A stretch of DNA of 64,000 nucleotides, from positions 753,501-817,500 of the forward strand of contig NZ_CP083546.1 in NCBI RefSeq assembly GCF_025144145.1, read 5' to 3'. The position numbers and the translations under genes are program-made. This document shows, piece by piece, positions 1 to 7,965 of the stretch (the stretch's first letter is position 1; every line of letters starts with the position of its first letter). Under the pieces are notes generated by a model. That model was not told where the DNA came from and made no database searches. It saw only the letters and a program-made list of their open reading frames with translations. The DNA comes from Leisingera sp. M658 (GTDB lineage: Bacteria > Pseudomonadota > Alphaproteobacteria > Rhodobacterales > Rhodobacteraceae).

Positions 1-300
1 GTTTTCCAGCACGGTGAAGTTCTCCACCAGTTTGAAATGCTGGAACACCATGCCGATGCCGGCAGCAATCGCCGCCTGGCTGTCGGGGATCGCGGTGCGT
101 TGCCCCTTGATCCAAACCTCGCCTTTGTCGGCCTTGTAGAATCCATAGAGGATCGACATCAGCGTTGATTTTCCCGCACCGTTTTCCCCGATGATCCCGT
201 GAATGGTGCCGGGGGCGACGCTGATCGAGATGTCCTTGTTCGCCTGGACCGGGCCAAAGGCCTTGGAAATACCTTTGAGTTCAATGGCGGGGGCGGTCAA
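1..300 (-). CDS. ABC transporter ATP-binding protein, N-terminal part (BMP-type nucleoside/sugar uptake), cut by window edge
   Basis: Only the first 100 residues are present; the gene runs off the left edge. It opens with a TTG start that overlaps the TGA stop of the gene before it. A Walker A motif GENGAGKST lies at residues 38-46, followed by a Q-loop region reading GIGMVFQHFKLVENFTV, typical of the double-ATPase subunits of BMP-type purine nucleoside or sugar importers. The substrate-binding protein gene at 668-1663 lies two genes upstream on the same strand, so the two likely belong to one importer whose permeases lie outside the window. The substrate cannot be read from the sequence. Confidence 0.85.
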   Translation of the reverse strand, partial: MTAPAIELKGISKAFGPVQANKDISISVAPGTIHGIIGENGAGKSTLMSILYGFYKADKGEVWIKGQRTAIPDSQAAIAAGIGMVFQHFKLVENFTVLEN

Positions 301-650
301 TCGGGCTCTCCCATGCCTGTAAATCCAATCAGCCGCACCACCTTGCCGTCCTCAAGATCAGCAAAATACTGGCCGCGCACCATGCGCTGGCCGTCCTTTT
401 CGAAATCCACCGTGGCGCGCACGTGGCCATGGTGTTCCGAGACGGCAACCACCTTGGCCGCGCCACCGGGCATCATCGCGCTGAACTGCGCGACATATTC
501 CAGATAGGCATCACGGCCTTCGATTGGGGCAGGAGAGTTGGGATCGGAGTAGTAAAAACGAGGCCCGATGGCCGCGTCCGTTTTTGCAGCGCGGCCTTCA
601 GGCGTTGGGTCGCCCCAGGCCGCAAACAGAGTGTGAAGTGAATCCGTCAT
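297..650 (-). CDS. SnoaL/NTF2-like small protein
   Basis: The 117-residue product fits the SnoaL-like NTF2 fold: a helical start, a central stretch FYYSDPNSPAPIEGRDAYLEY, then beta strands such as HVRATVDFEKDG and MVRGQYFADLEDGKVVRLIGF. Such proteins are small enzymes or binding proteins with a cone-shaped pocket and varied functions; no catalytic role can be assigned. It sits between the BMP binding-protein gene and the ABC ATPase gene, and its stop overlaps the ATPase start, so it is co-transcribed with the importer. A link to the imported substrate is inference. Confidence 0.7.
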   Translation of the reverse strand: MTDSLHTLFAAWGDPTPEGRAAKTDAAIGPRFYYSDPNSPAPIEGRDAYLEYVAQFSAMMPGGAAKVVAVSEHHGHVRATVDFEKDGQRMVRGQYFADLEDGKVVRLIGFTGMGEPD

Positions 651-667
651 GGCCTGGGGCTTTCTCT

Positions 668-1663
668 TTAGAAGCTCAGCGCGGGGCAGCTGTCATCCGA
701 CATGTAATCGTGCACCTTGATCTCGCCCGAGGCGATTTTGGCGGCAGCTTCATCCACGGCGGATTGCATCTCGGCAGAGACCAGGGAGGCGTTGTGCTCG
801 TCCATGGCATAGCCGACACCGCCGTTGGCCAGGCCCATGACAGAGAAGCCGGTTTCCATGTCCGTGCCGTCGGTGAAGGCCTCAAACACGGCGTTACCGA
901 CCTTTTTGGTCATCGAGGTCAGCACCTTGCCCGGATGCAGGTGGTTCTGGTTGCTGTCCACGCCGATCGACAGGATACCTTCGTCAGCTGCGGTCTGCAG
1001 CACGCCGACGCCAGTGCCGCCTGCCGCGGCATAGACCACGTCAGCGCCCTGGCTGATCTGCGCCTTGGTCAGCTCGGATCCCTTCACCGGGTCGTTCCAG
1101 GCCGCCGGCGTGGTGCCGGTCATGTTGGAGATCACGTTGGCGTCCGGATTGGCCGCCTTGACCCCTTCGGCATAGCCGCAGGCGAACTTGCGGATCAGCG
1201 GAATGTCCATGCCGCCGATAAAGCCGACAGTGTTCGATTTCGACGCCATCGCCGCCATCATGCCAACCAGATAGGAACCTTCGTGCTCGTTGAACACAAC
1301 CGAGCGCACGTTGTCGCCTTCAACCACCATGTCGATGATGGTGAATTTGGTGTCAGGATAATCCGCAGCCACCTGGCCCAGGGCATCGGCAAAGGCAAAA
1401 CCGACCATCACAATCGGGTTGGCGCCGGCCTCGGCAAAGCGGCGCAGCGCCTGCTCGCGCTGGGCTTCGGACTGCAGCTCGATCTCGCGGTAGTTTCCGC
1501 CGGTCTCATCGGCCCAGCGCTGGGCGCCGCCATGGGCCGCCTCGTTAAAGCTTTTGTCGAACTTTCCGCCCAGGTCGAAGATCAGCGCAGGCTCGGCCAG
1601 CGCGGCACCTGCGGTCAGGGCCAGCGACGCGGCTGCGCCCATCAGCGATTTCATCAGGGTCAT
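668..1663 (-). CDS. BMP family ABC transporter substrate-binding protein
   Basis: A periplasmic binding protein of the basic-membrane-protein (BMP/Med) family. It begins with a signal peptide (MKSLMGAAASLALTAGAALA), followed by the family pattern LIFDLGGKFDKSFNEAAHGG and later DADVISNMTG-like and GADVVYAAAGGTGVGVL segments. I start it at the ATG at 1663 because GGGAG lies eight bases ahead; a longer in-frame start at 1684 would put extra residues before the signal peptide. Family members bind nucleosides, purines or related compounds for ABC import. The ATPase is encoded at 1-300. The ligand is not determined. Confidence 0.88.
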   Translation of the reverse strand: MTLMKSLMGAAASLALTAGAALAEPALIFDLGGKFDKSFNEAAHGGAQRWADETGGNYREIELQSEAQREQALRRFAEAGANPIVMVGFAFADALGQVAADYPDTKFTIIDMVVEGDNVRSVVFNEHEGSYLVGMMAAMASKSNTVGFIGGMDIPLIRKFACGYAEGVKAANPDANVISNMTGTTPAAWNDPVKGSELTKAQISQGADVVYAAAGGTGVGVLQTAADEGILSIGVDSNQNHLHPGKVLTSMTKKVGNAVFEAFTDGTDMETGFSVMGLANGGVGYAMDEHNASLVSAEMQSAVDEAAAKIASGEIKVHDYMSDDSCPALSF

Positions 1664-1818
1664 CAGGTTAACTCCCACTGTCATTATTGTTGGATGCAGC
1701 GGGGGTTTTCCGCTGCCCGGCCCCGTTCAGGCCTTAAAGGGTGCGGCAATTTAGCCTGCAGGTCGGGGAGGGGGTCAACCGCTTTTTGACCAAATGGTGC
1801 GGAATCCGCGCAACTGGC

Positions 1819-2244
1819 CTAAGGTAACGCTTTCCGCATCAGGATCGCGTCCGCTGCGGCGGCACCCTGGCGGGGGTAGTAGCCCTTCCGGCGGCCGCAC
1901 TCCGCGAATCCGCCGGCCCGGTAAAGTGCCTGCGCTGGGGCATTGTCCTCGGCCACCTCCAGGAAGGCTTCGGCGGCACCTCGATCCAGGACGGCTGTTT
2001 CCCACTCGGCCATGCAGCGCCGCGCCAATCCCTGGCGCTGATGCGCAGGATCGGTGGCAATTGTCAGCAGTTCCGCCTCATCGGCAATTACCCGCACCAG
2101 GGCAAAACAGCGGGCATCGCCGGCGGCGAAAACCAGCGGGCTGTCCAGCAGTGCGGCAAACTCTGCCGCGTTCCAAGGGCGGGACCGGGTAAAGGCCGCG
2201 GCATGGGTCGCGGCCATCTTCTTTGGTGTCAGCGGTTCACTCAT
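1819..2244 (-). CDS. rimI: ribosomal-protein-alanine N-acetyltransferase RimI-like (GNAT)
   Basis: A 141-residue GNAT acetyltransferase. The acetyl-CoA loop reads HQRQGLARR, preceded by ELLTIATDPA and followed by FLEVAEDNAPAQALYRAGGF, the pattern of the RimI branch. The ATG at 2244 overlaps the last codons of tsaB by eight bases (ATGAGTGA), so the two genes are translationally coupled; this tsaB-rimI pairing is common in bacteria and supports the RimI call. RimI acetylates the N-terminal alanine of ribosomal protein S18. Some homologues acetylate other N-termini, so substrate is inferred. Confidence 0.82.
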   Translation of the reverse strand: MSEPLTPKKMAATHAAAFTRSRPWNAAEFAALLDSPLVFAAGDARCFALVRVIADEAELLTIATDPAHQRQGLARRCMAEWETAVLDRGAAEAFLEVAEDNAPAQALYRAGGFAECGRRKGYYPRQGAAAADAILMRKALP

Positions 2245-2833
2245 CAATCAGCGCAGGCGGAACATCACTGGAAGGCGCCGCATCTGCAGCGCGCAGGTAC
2301 AGCGGTGCAGGCGGCTCAGTCACGGTGCGGAACTGTGCAGCGGCAATGCGTGCAACAGCTTCGGCAATCCCCGCCGGGCTTGCCTCGGGCGCAAAGGCCA
2401 GCCCGGCACCGCGGGCGGCATCTTCAGCCTCCTGGCGCGGCATCAGACGCGGTGCCTCGCCGGGCAATGCGGCATAGATCTGATCGCGCGGGGCGGGCAC
2501 GGCGGGCAGGGTGCCTTCGGCAGCGCGGGCCTCAAACCCGTCGACGCCCACCGCCGGCACCTCCAGCCCCAGCGCCAGCCCGCGGGCGGCGGAAACGGCA
2601 ATGCGGATGCCGGTGAAATTGCCGGGGCCGATGCCAACGCCAATCGCATCCAGATCCTGCCAGGTGGCACCGCCTTCGGCCAGCACCTCCTCCAGCAGCA
2701 GCATCAGCCGCTCAGCCTGGCCGCGGGTCATTTCCTCGAGCCGGGAGGCCAGCACCACATCGCCGCGCAGCAAAGCGGCCGCACAATGCGCGGCCGATGT
2801 GTCAAAACCCAGAACCAGCGGTTCGGACGTCAT
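2237..2833 (-). CDS. tsaB: tRNA threonylcarbamoyladenosine biosynthesis protein TsaB
   Basis: The 198-residue product begins LVLGFDTSAAHCAAALL and carries GIGIGPGNFTGIRIAVSAARGLALGL, both hallmarks of TsaB. TsaB is a catalytically inactive relative of TsaD; it dimerises with TsaD and, with TsaE, makes the N6-threonylcarbamoyl modification of A37 in ANN-decoding tRNAs. The ASKHA fold is apparent, and the length (about 200 residues) is normal. It lies directly after the NifU-like gene and is coupled to rimI. Confidence 0.93.
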   Translation of the reverse strand: MTSEPLVLGFDTSAAHCAAALLRGDVVLASRLEEMTRGQAERLMLLLEEVLAEGGATWQDLDAIGVGIGPGNFTGIRIAVSAARGLALGLEVPAVGVDGFEARAAEGTLPAVPAPRDQIYAALPGEAPRLMPRQEAEDAARGAGLAFAPEASPAGIAEAVARIAAAQFRTVTEPPAPLYLRAADAAPSSDVPPALIDE

Positions 2834-2854
2834 GGTTTGCCCTTTCGCAGCCAG

Positions 2855-3421
2855 TCAGACAGCAACCGGGCGCACCTCGGTGACTTCCGGGATGTAATGG
2901 CGCAACAGGTTCTCGATACCCATCTTCAGGGTCAGGGTCGAAGACGGGCAGCCGGCGCAGGCGCCCTGCATATGCAGATAGACCACACCGCGGTCAAAGC
3001 CGTGGAAGGTGATGTCGCCACCGTCCTGAGCCACCGCCGGGCGCACCCGGCTGTCCAGCAGCTCCTTGATCTGGTTGACGATCTCGGCATCCTCGCCGGA
3101 ATGCTCGGCATGGCCGGAGGCTGGGTCGGCCGAGCCGTCCGCCATCACCGGCTGGCCGGATTGGAAATGCTCCATCACCGCGCCCAGGATAGCGGGCTTG
3201 ATGTGGTCCCACTCAACGCTGTCCGCCTTGGTCACGGTCACAAAGTCATTGCCGAAAAAGACGCCGGTCACGCCGTCTACCGCAAAGATACGCGAGGCCA
3301 GCGGCGATTTGCCTGCGGCATCAGCACTTGGGAAATCAGCGGTGCCTGCTTCCAGAACGGTCTGGCCCGGCAGGAATTTCAGCGTCGCCGGGTTGGGCGT
3401 GGATTCAGTCTGAATGAACAT
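2855..3421 (-). CDS. nfuA: NifU family Fe-S scaffold/carrier protein (NfuA/Nfu type)
   Basis: A 188-residue protein with an N-terminal Nfu_N domain (FIQTESTPNPATLKFLPGQ, about residues 2-90) and a C-terminal NifU domain (about 110-185) containing the cluster-binding CAGC at residues 155-158. It carries or assembles Fe-S clusters for delivery to apoproteins. The N-terminal domain is the mitochondrial/alphaproteobacterial Nfu_N type rather than the A-type domain of E. coli NfuA, so the symbol is used loosely. It precedes tsaB with a 21-bp gap. Confidence 0.9.
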   Translation of the reverse strand: MFIQTESTPNPATLKFLPGQTVLEAGTADFPSADAAGKSPLASRIFAVDGVTGVFFGNDFVTVTKADSVEWDHIKPAILGAVMEHFQSGQPVMADGSADPASGHAEHSGEDAEIVNQIKELLDSRVRPAVAQDGGDITFHGFDRGVVYLHMQGACAGCPSSTLTLKMGIENLLRHYIPEVTEVRPVAV

Positions 3422-3490
3422 GTCGGGTCTCCGTTAAGCGTGCCCCCGATATGCGCCCTGCGGCCCGCCAAGTCAAGATTTGGAACTATT

Positions 3491-4090
3491 CTAAATCGTT
3501 CGGGCTGCGGCGTGATCCAAAGCCTGTTCCAGCCGGTCGTCGCCCCAGAACAGTTCTGTGCCGCTGGTGAAGCTGGGCGCGCCGAAAATGCCTGCGGAGC
3601 TGGCCGCCTCGGTCTGTGCGCGCAGTGCCGATTTGATTTCAGGCGATTGCGCGCGGTCCAGCAGGTCCGCATCCAGTCCAGCTTTGTGCAAACAGTCCAG
3701 CAGAACGGGTTCGGCGGAGATATCGGCCCCGTCGCCGAACTGGGCCAGATACACGGCCTGTGCAAAAGCTTCGGTCCGGTCCTGCTCCGATGCGGCCAGC
3801 GCCAGCCGTGCAGCCATCAGTCCGTTTTGCGGAAACGGATCGGGGTGGCGGAACCGCAGACCGCGGGCTGCGCAGATCCGCTGCATGTCGCGCCACATAT
3901 AGCGCCCTTTGGCCGGGTAGAGGTTGAACGGCGACGTGTCCCAGCCCTGGGCGGCAAAGATAGGACCCAGCAGAAACGGCTTCCAGATAACAGCAATGCC
4001 GCGCGCTTTGGCGGCGCTGCTGATCCTCATCGCGCTGAGATAGGAGTAGGTGGAGGCAAATTCGAACCAGAAAGCGACACTGCGTTCCAT
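3491..4090 (-). CDS. 2-hydroxychromene-2-carboxylate isomerase-like DsbA-family protein
   Basis: A 199-residue thioredoxin/DsbA-fold protein of the kappa-GST/HCCA isomerase family. Seen: the start VAFWFEFASTYSYLSAMRI, in which a Ser replaces the redox cysteines and serves as the glutathione-binding residue, a helical insertion, and the closing cis-Pro stretch GIFGAPSFTSGTELFWGDDRLEQAL. The family isomerises 2-hydroxychromene-2-carboxylate in naphthalene breakdown, but most proteobacterial members stand alone with unknown substrates, as here beside housekeeping genes. The fold is sure; the substrate is not. Confidence 0.85.
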   Translation of the reverse strand: MERSVAFWFEFASTYSYLSAMRISSAAKARGIAVIWKPFLLGPIFAAQGWDTSPFNLYPAKGRYMWRDMQRICAARGLRFRHPDPFPQNGLMAARLALAASEQDRTEAFAQAVYLAQFGDGADISAEPVLLDCLHKAGLDADLLDRAQSPEIKSALRAQTEAASSAGIFGAPSFTSGTELFWGDDRLEQALDHAAARTI

Positions 4091-4117
4091 TGGCTTTACC
4101 CCCCCAAAAAAAAACTG

Positions 4118-4573
4118 TCAGGTAATGGCTTCCAGTTTTTCTTTCGACAGATCGCCTGGCACGATGGTGATCGGCACCGGCAGGGCGCCGGATGTTTTGG
4201 TCAGCTGAGTGACCAGCGGTCCCGGCCCTTTGCGCCCGGTGCCGGCACCCAGTACCAGCACGCCGATTTCCGCGTCGTCCTCAATGTACTTCAGAATTTC
4301 GGGCACCGGTTCGCCTTCGCGGATCACCAGATCGGGGTCGACGCCTTGGCGGTCGCGCATCCATTTGGCAAAGACCTCGAAATGGGCGTGGATCCGCTCG
4401 CGCGCCTCTTCCCGCATCACTTCGCCGACTCCGATCCAATGGTTGAACTCATCCGGCGGGATGACTGACAGGATGGTCACGCCCGCACCGGTATGCGCCG
4501 CCCGCATCGCGGCAAAGCGCATCGCGTTCAGGCATTCGCGGCTGTCATCCAGGACCACTAGGAATTTGCGCAT
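4118..4573 (-). CDS. universal stress protein (UspA family)
   Basis: A 151-residue single Usp domain starting MRKFLVVLDDSRECLNAMRFA. The nucleotide-binding end motif reads LVLGAGTGRKGPGPLVTQL, the G-2x-G-9x-G(S/T) type of ATP-binding Usp proteins. I chose the ATG at 4573 because family members begin at the MRKFLVVLDDS strand and a GAGAG lies just ahead; an upstream start at 4612 would add 13 unlikely residues. It is monocistronic or loosely linked to the isomerase gene, with an A-rich run (4108-4116) between them. Usp proteins are general stress factors; the specific signal is unknown. Confidence 0.88.
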   Translation of the reverse strand: MRKFLVVLDDSRECLNAMRFAAMRAAHTGAGVTILSVIPPDEFNHWIGVGEVMREEARERIHAHFEVFAKWMRDRQGVDPDLVIREGEPVPEILKYIEDDAEIGVLVLGAGTGRKGPGPLVTQLTKTSGALPVPITIVPGDLSKEKLEAIT

Positions 4574-4682
4574 CTTCGCTCTCTCGTTGTTCCGCAGCGG
4601 ATCATGAACCAAGCGGGCGCATCAGGCAATAGAGCCACAACTGCCTGGCCGTTGCGTTCATCTGGCTCTAGGCATACCGCCA

Positions 4683-4840
4683 GTCAGGCTTGAGGGGGCG
4701 CTCCCGCTCCCGCAGGAGTTTCCGGCTGTGCCGGAACCCCCTTGGCGGCATTGGGCCGGGCGCCGCGCAGATGCGCGGCGCGGCACCGTGCGCAGGCACG
4801 GTGCAATGCCCAACCGCATCGCGGGCTTTTGCAAAAAAAG
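4683..4840. repeat. GC-rich intergenic repeat with nested hairpins (copy R1)
   Basis: The gap between the usp start and the aminotransferase stop holds stacked inverted repeats. One is CGCCGCGC-agat-GCGCGGCG (4761-4780), another CACCGTGC-gcag-GCACGGTG (4784-4803); both are perfect. The flanking ATTGGGCC is the reverse complement of GGCCCAAT, matching a GGCCCAAC tag seen beside similar palindromes at 6011, 29526, 35360 and 36770. I read it as one member of a dispersed extragenic palindrome family. No open frame with coding character lies here. Confidence 0.7.
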
Positions 4841-4889
4841 GCCGCAGGCGGACGGGAGCCTTGGCCGGCAGCGCTGTGCGCGCAGAACG

Positions 4890-5753
4890 TTACCGCTGGC
4901 CGGACGCCCAGTCCCAGTACATATCGCGCACCAGCTTGGCTACGGGACCGGCCTGATACTGGCACGCGTCAAAGGCGGTGACTGGGGTGATCTTGCTCAT
5001 ATTGCCGGAGAGAAAGACCTCGTCGGCCTCTTCGAAGTCCTGATAGCCTAGCACGCACTCATGTACCTTGATACCGTCTGCGCGCATGTGGCCGATGTGG
5101 CGGGCGCGGGTGATGCCGGCCAGAAACGTGCCGTTTGGGATCGGAGTGAACACCTCGCCATCGCGCACCATGAAGACATTGCTGGTCGCGGTTTCCGCCA
5201 CATTGCCCATCGCATCCAGCGCCAGCGCATTGGAGAACCCTTTGCTGCGTGCCTCCCGCAGCATCCGGGCGTTGTTGGGGTACAGGCAGCCGGCCTTGGC
5301 ATTCACCACCGCGTTTTCCAGGACGGGACGGCGGAAGCGGGTGCGGGTGAGCGTTGCCGCAGCAGCTTCCGGCGCCATCGGGATTTCCTCCAGACTGACC
5401 GCAAAGCAGGTGCTGTCCGCCTTGGGCGCGATCAGGGTTTCATCCCCGTCGGCCGCCCAGTACATGGGCCGGATATAGACCGCAACACCAGCCGCAAACC
5501 CCTCCAACCCTTCGCGGACTACCTCCACCATCTGCTCTGCCGAAAGCGTAGGCGTCATCATCAGCGCCTGGGCCGAAGCATTGGTGCGGGCGCAGTGCAG
5601 GTCCAGATCCGGGGTCACCCCGTCAAAGAACCGGGCGCCGTCAAACACCGAAGACCCCAGCCACATCGCATGATCCGCGGCCCGCATCACCGCCAGGTTG
5701 CCGTCATGCCATTTGCCGTCAAAATAGGTCCGGATAGTGCTGCCCGCTGCCAT
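4890..5753 (-). CDS. branched-chain-amino-acid aminotransferase-like class IV PLP aminotransferase
   Basis: A 287-residue fold-type IV PLP enzyme. It has the family opening (RTYFDGKWHDGN, then MWLGSSVFDGARFF), the PLP lysine in VVNAKAGCLYPNNARM (about residue 152), a conserved glutamate in MGNVAETATSNVFMV, and the phosphate-loop stretch PIPNGTFLAGITRARHI. The class transfers amino groups between branched-chain amino acids and 2-oxoglutarate, or acts on D-amino acids or aminodeoxychorismate. The sequence is closest to the BCAT-like branch common in Rhodobacterales, but it is shorter than typical IlvE and other amino donors are possible. Confidence 0.82.
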   Translation of the reverse strand: MAAGSTIRTYFDGKWHDGNLAVMRAADHAMWLGSSVFDGARFFDGVTPDLDLHCARTNASAQALMMTPTLSAEQMVEVVREGLEGFAAGVAVYIRPMYWAADGDETLIAPKADSTCFAVSLEEIPMAPEAAAATLTRTRFRRPVLENAVVNAKAGCLYPNNARMLREARSKGFSNALALDAMGNVAETATSNVFMVRDGEVFTPIPNGTFLAGITRARHIGHMRADGIKVHECVLGYQDFEEADEVFLSGNMSKITPVTAFDACQYQAGPVAKLVRDMYWDWASGQR

Positions 5754-6095
5754 TTCATTGCCCTCGCTTTACGTGGCGAAACCTAGGCAGAGTTGGTGCG
5801 GCCGTCCAGACGGGCTTGCGGTCCAGACGGGTGGAATAGCGACCTTGAGATGCGCAAGTATCATGTTTTTCAGTGCCTTATGCGGCGGGCGTCGCGGATC
5901 TGACGTGGCGTCTTGTAGGTCAGTATTGCTGCCCATTTGTTTCGCGCGCGAAACATTCGGACAGTAATGCTGACCTGATCAACTCTTGCGTGTGCTGCCG
6001 GCAGGGTCCTGCGCGCCGCAAGGCGCGCCCGGCCCAACCGGGCAAGCGCATCTTGATGCGCGCAGGCCCGGACGGGAGTGCCTGGCTCCGGTTTG
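5754..6095. repeat. Non-coding gap with GC-rich palindromic repeat (copy R2 at 6003-6080)
   Basis: This 342-bp gap has no credible gene. The left half (5754-5990) should carry the promoter of the class IV aminotransferase, but I could not pick clear -35/-10 boxes. The right half holds three adjoining perfect hairpins: GCGCGCC-gcaa-GGCGCGC (6011-6028), CCCGG-cccaa-CCGGG (6028-6042) and GCGCATC-tt-GATGCGC (6046-6061). The GGCCCAAC tag lies between the first two. This repeat sits just past the stop of the PaaA/PaaC-like gene and could act as its terminator or an mRNA 3' end stabiliser. Confidence 0.65.
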
Positions 6096-6857
6096 CTACG
6101 CAGCCGGTTTCAGCCCGGTCTTGCCAAGAATGGCCCCAGCGTCCTGCTGCCATCGGGCTTTCAGCCCGGCATTCGGGGTGCGGCGCAGACCCATGGCCTT
6201 GAGCCCTTCGAACTTCTCCGATGCTTCCTGGCCAAAGCTTGCGGCCACGCGCGGCCACCAGTAATCTGCCAGCTCCTGCAGGGCATCAGTACCTTGCGCC
6301 TCCACCAGCACCATCAGGCCTTCTTCGGCCAGTTCAGCATGGTGTGCCTCGACGGGCAGAATAGCGCGGAAGGCTTCGGCCAGCGGCTGGTAGGAGACAT
6401 GGGACAGCTCCTCCAGCTGCAGTGCCACCGCACGGCCCATCAAGAGGTTCATCATCACCGCATCCGCCCAGCCTTCCAGCGGGTAGTTGAACACGGCCAG
6501 CCGCATGTCGTGCTTGGTCCGGCTCTGGCCGATATCCGCGCCGCGTTCCAGCCGGGCAGTCCAGGGGTGGTGGTCGGCATAACGCTCAATATCCGCGCCG
6601 AAGTCACCCATAATGCGCAGGACTTTTTCGGCGCTGTCGCTTTTCTCCAGCACGATCTTGGCGGCGGCGATGCGGGCCTTGATGCCCGGACCTTCGTTGA
6701 TGATGTCGGCAAAGCCCGCGGCGCCCGCCAATTCGCTGTCAACAAAGGTTGCCATCATCTTCATCAGTTCGGCGCGGTAGCGCGGCGGCACGTTGGAAGG
6801 GTTGCTGAGCACGCCGCCCTGAGCCAAGTAGTTCTCAATACTCATGTCATCAGTCAT
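6096..6857 (-). CDS. PaaA/PaaC-like phenylacetic acid catabolic family protein (extra paralogue)
   Basis: A 253-residue ferritin-like protein of the phenylacetic acid catabolic family (PF05138), last gene of the paa operon, 24 bp after paaE. Start at 6857 is supported by GGGAGAACG ahead of the ATG. It resembles PaaA/PaaC in helices such as ADIGQSRTKHDMRLAVFNYPLEGWADAVMMNLLM and an EELSH motif, but where PaaA carries the diiron motif QDEAGH, this protein reads EKSDSAEK and lacks that histidine. The second half keeps VEAHHAELAEEG. Role is unknown; it could be an accessory subunit of the epoxidase or a diverged enzyme on a related CoA ester. Confidence 0.75.
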   Translation of the reverse strand: MTDDMSIENYLAQGGVLSNPSNVPPRYRAELMKMMATFVDSELAGAAGFADIINEGPGIKARIAAAKIVLEKSDSAEKVLRIMGDFGADIERYADHHPWTARLERGADIGQSRTKHDMRLAVFNYPLEGWADAVMMNLLMGRAVALQLEELSHVSYQPLAEAFRAILPVEAHHAELAEEGLMVLVEAQGTDALQELADYWWPRVAASFGQEASEKFEGLKAMGLRRTPNAGLKARWQQDAGAILGKTGLKPAA

Positions 6858-6881
6858 GATCCGTTCTCCCTTGGGCAGGCG

Positions 6882-7955
6882 TTACTGGTCGTAATCGACC
6901 ACGACGTTGTCAGTGACCGGATAGGCCTGGCAGGACAGCACATAGCCCTTCTCTACCTCGTAATCCTCCAACGCATGGTTGGCGACCATCTCGACTTCAC
7001 CCTCCAGCACCTTGCAGCGGCAGGTGGAGCAAACGCCGGCCTTGCAGGCATAGGGCGCATCCATTGCGTTTTCCAACGCTGCATCCAGCAGGGTCATGTC
7101 CTTGCCCATCTCGACGGTCTGGGTGGCGCCGTCCAAGGTGATCGCAGCCTTGGTCTGATTGGCGCTGCTGGCAGCATCACTTGCGGCGGCCTTGCGTTTG
7201 GCGCGGCCCGGCTGGGCAGAGGCGAACAGCTCAAACTTGATCTGGCTGTCGTCCAGACCGGCAGTGCGCAGCGCGGCGGCGATGCCCAGCATCATCGGTT
7301 CCGGGCCGCAGATGAAGGCGGTGCCGACCGATTTGATATCTATCCAACGCTCAAACAGCTGGGCGCATTTCTCCTCGGTCACCAGACCGGTGAACAGGTC
7401 GATTTCCTGCGCGTCCGATTCCAGCACATGGATCACGTTGAAGCGGCCCATGTAGAGGTTCTTGAGATCCTCCAGCTCCTCGCGGAACATGATCGTGTTC
7501 ACGCCCTTGTTGGCGTAGACCAGTGTGAAGGAGGCGTTCGGCTCTGCCGCCAGCGTGGTCTTGAGGATCGACAGTACCGGGGTAATGCCGGAACCGCCGG
7601 CAAAGCCCAGGTAGTGCTTCTCGGCCGCCTCATTAAGCGGGGTGAAGAAACTGCCCATCGGCGCCATCGCCTGCAGGGTGTCGCCGGCCTTCAGGTCGGT
7701 GTTGGCCCAGGTTGAAAACGCGCCGCCGTCGACGCGCTTGATGCCGACCTGCAGGATGCCCTCATCGCGTCCGGCACAGATCGAGTAGCTGCGGCGCAAC
7801 TCCTCGCCGTCGAAGTCGCGGCGGAAGGTCAGGTACTGGCCTTGGGTGAAATCGAATTCTTCTGCCGCGCCGCCCGCGGGCTTCAGGGTGACAACCACCG
7901 CATCGCGGATGGTTTTACGGACGTCGGTGACTTCAAGGTCGTGAAAGCGCGCCAT
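6882..7955 (-). CDS. paaE: 1,2-phenylacetyl-CoA epoxidase, reductase subunit PaaE
   Basis: A 357-residue flavoprotein reductase that feeds electrons from NAD(P)H to the diiron PaaABC(D) epoxidase. Domains in order: FAD-binding ferredoxin-reductase fold (about 1-105; FAD motif RRSYSICAG), NAD(P)-binding domain (about 110-235; FAGGSGITPVLSIL and CGPEPMMLG), and a C-terminal plant-type 2Fe-2S domain (CKAGVCSTCRCKV with a later Cys in LSCQA). The ATG at 7955 is preceded by GAGGAG at seven bases; a longer frame to 8063 reads back through paaD and is not used. It follows paaD by 10 bp. Confidence 0.95.
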   Translation of the reverse strand: MARFHDLEVTDVRKTIRDAVVVTLKPAGGAAEEFDFTQGQYLTFRRDFDGEELRRSYSICAGRDEGILQVGIKRVDGGAFSTWANTDLKAGDTLQAMAPMGSFFTPLNEAAEKHYLGFAGGSGITPVLSILKTTLAAEPNASFTLVYANKGVNTIMFREELEDLKNLYMGRFNVIHVLESDAQEIDLFTGLVTEEKCAQLFERWIDIKSVGTAFICGPEPMMLGIAAALRTAGLDDSQIKFELFASAQPGRAKRKAAASDAASSANQTKAAITLDGATQTVEMGKDMTLLDAALENAMDAPYACKAGVCSTCRCKVLEGEVEMVANHALEDYEVEKGYVLSCQAYPVTDNVVVDYDQ

Positions 7956-7965
7956 CAGGGTCTCC

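Noticed and set aside
2054..4468. An 804-codon open frame on the + strand
   Set aside because: It lies antisense to rimI, tsaB, nfuA and two more clear genes; its protein has no family features and reflects high third-position GC.
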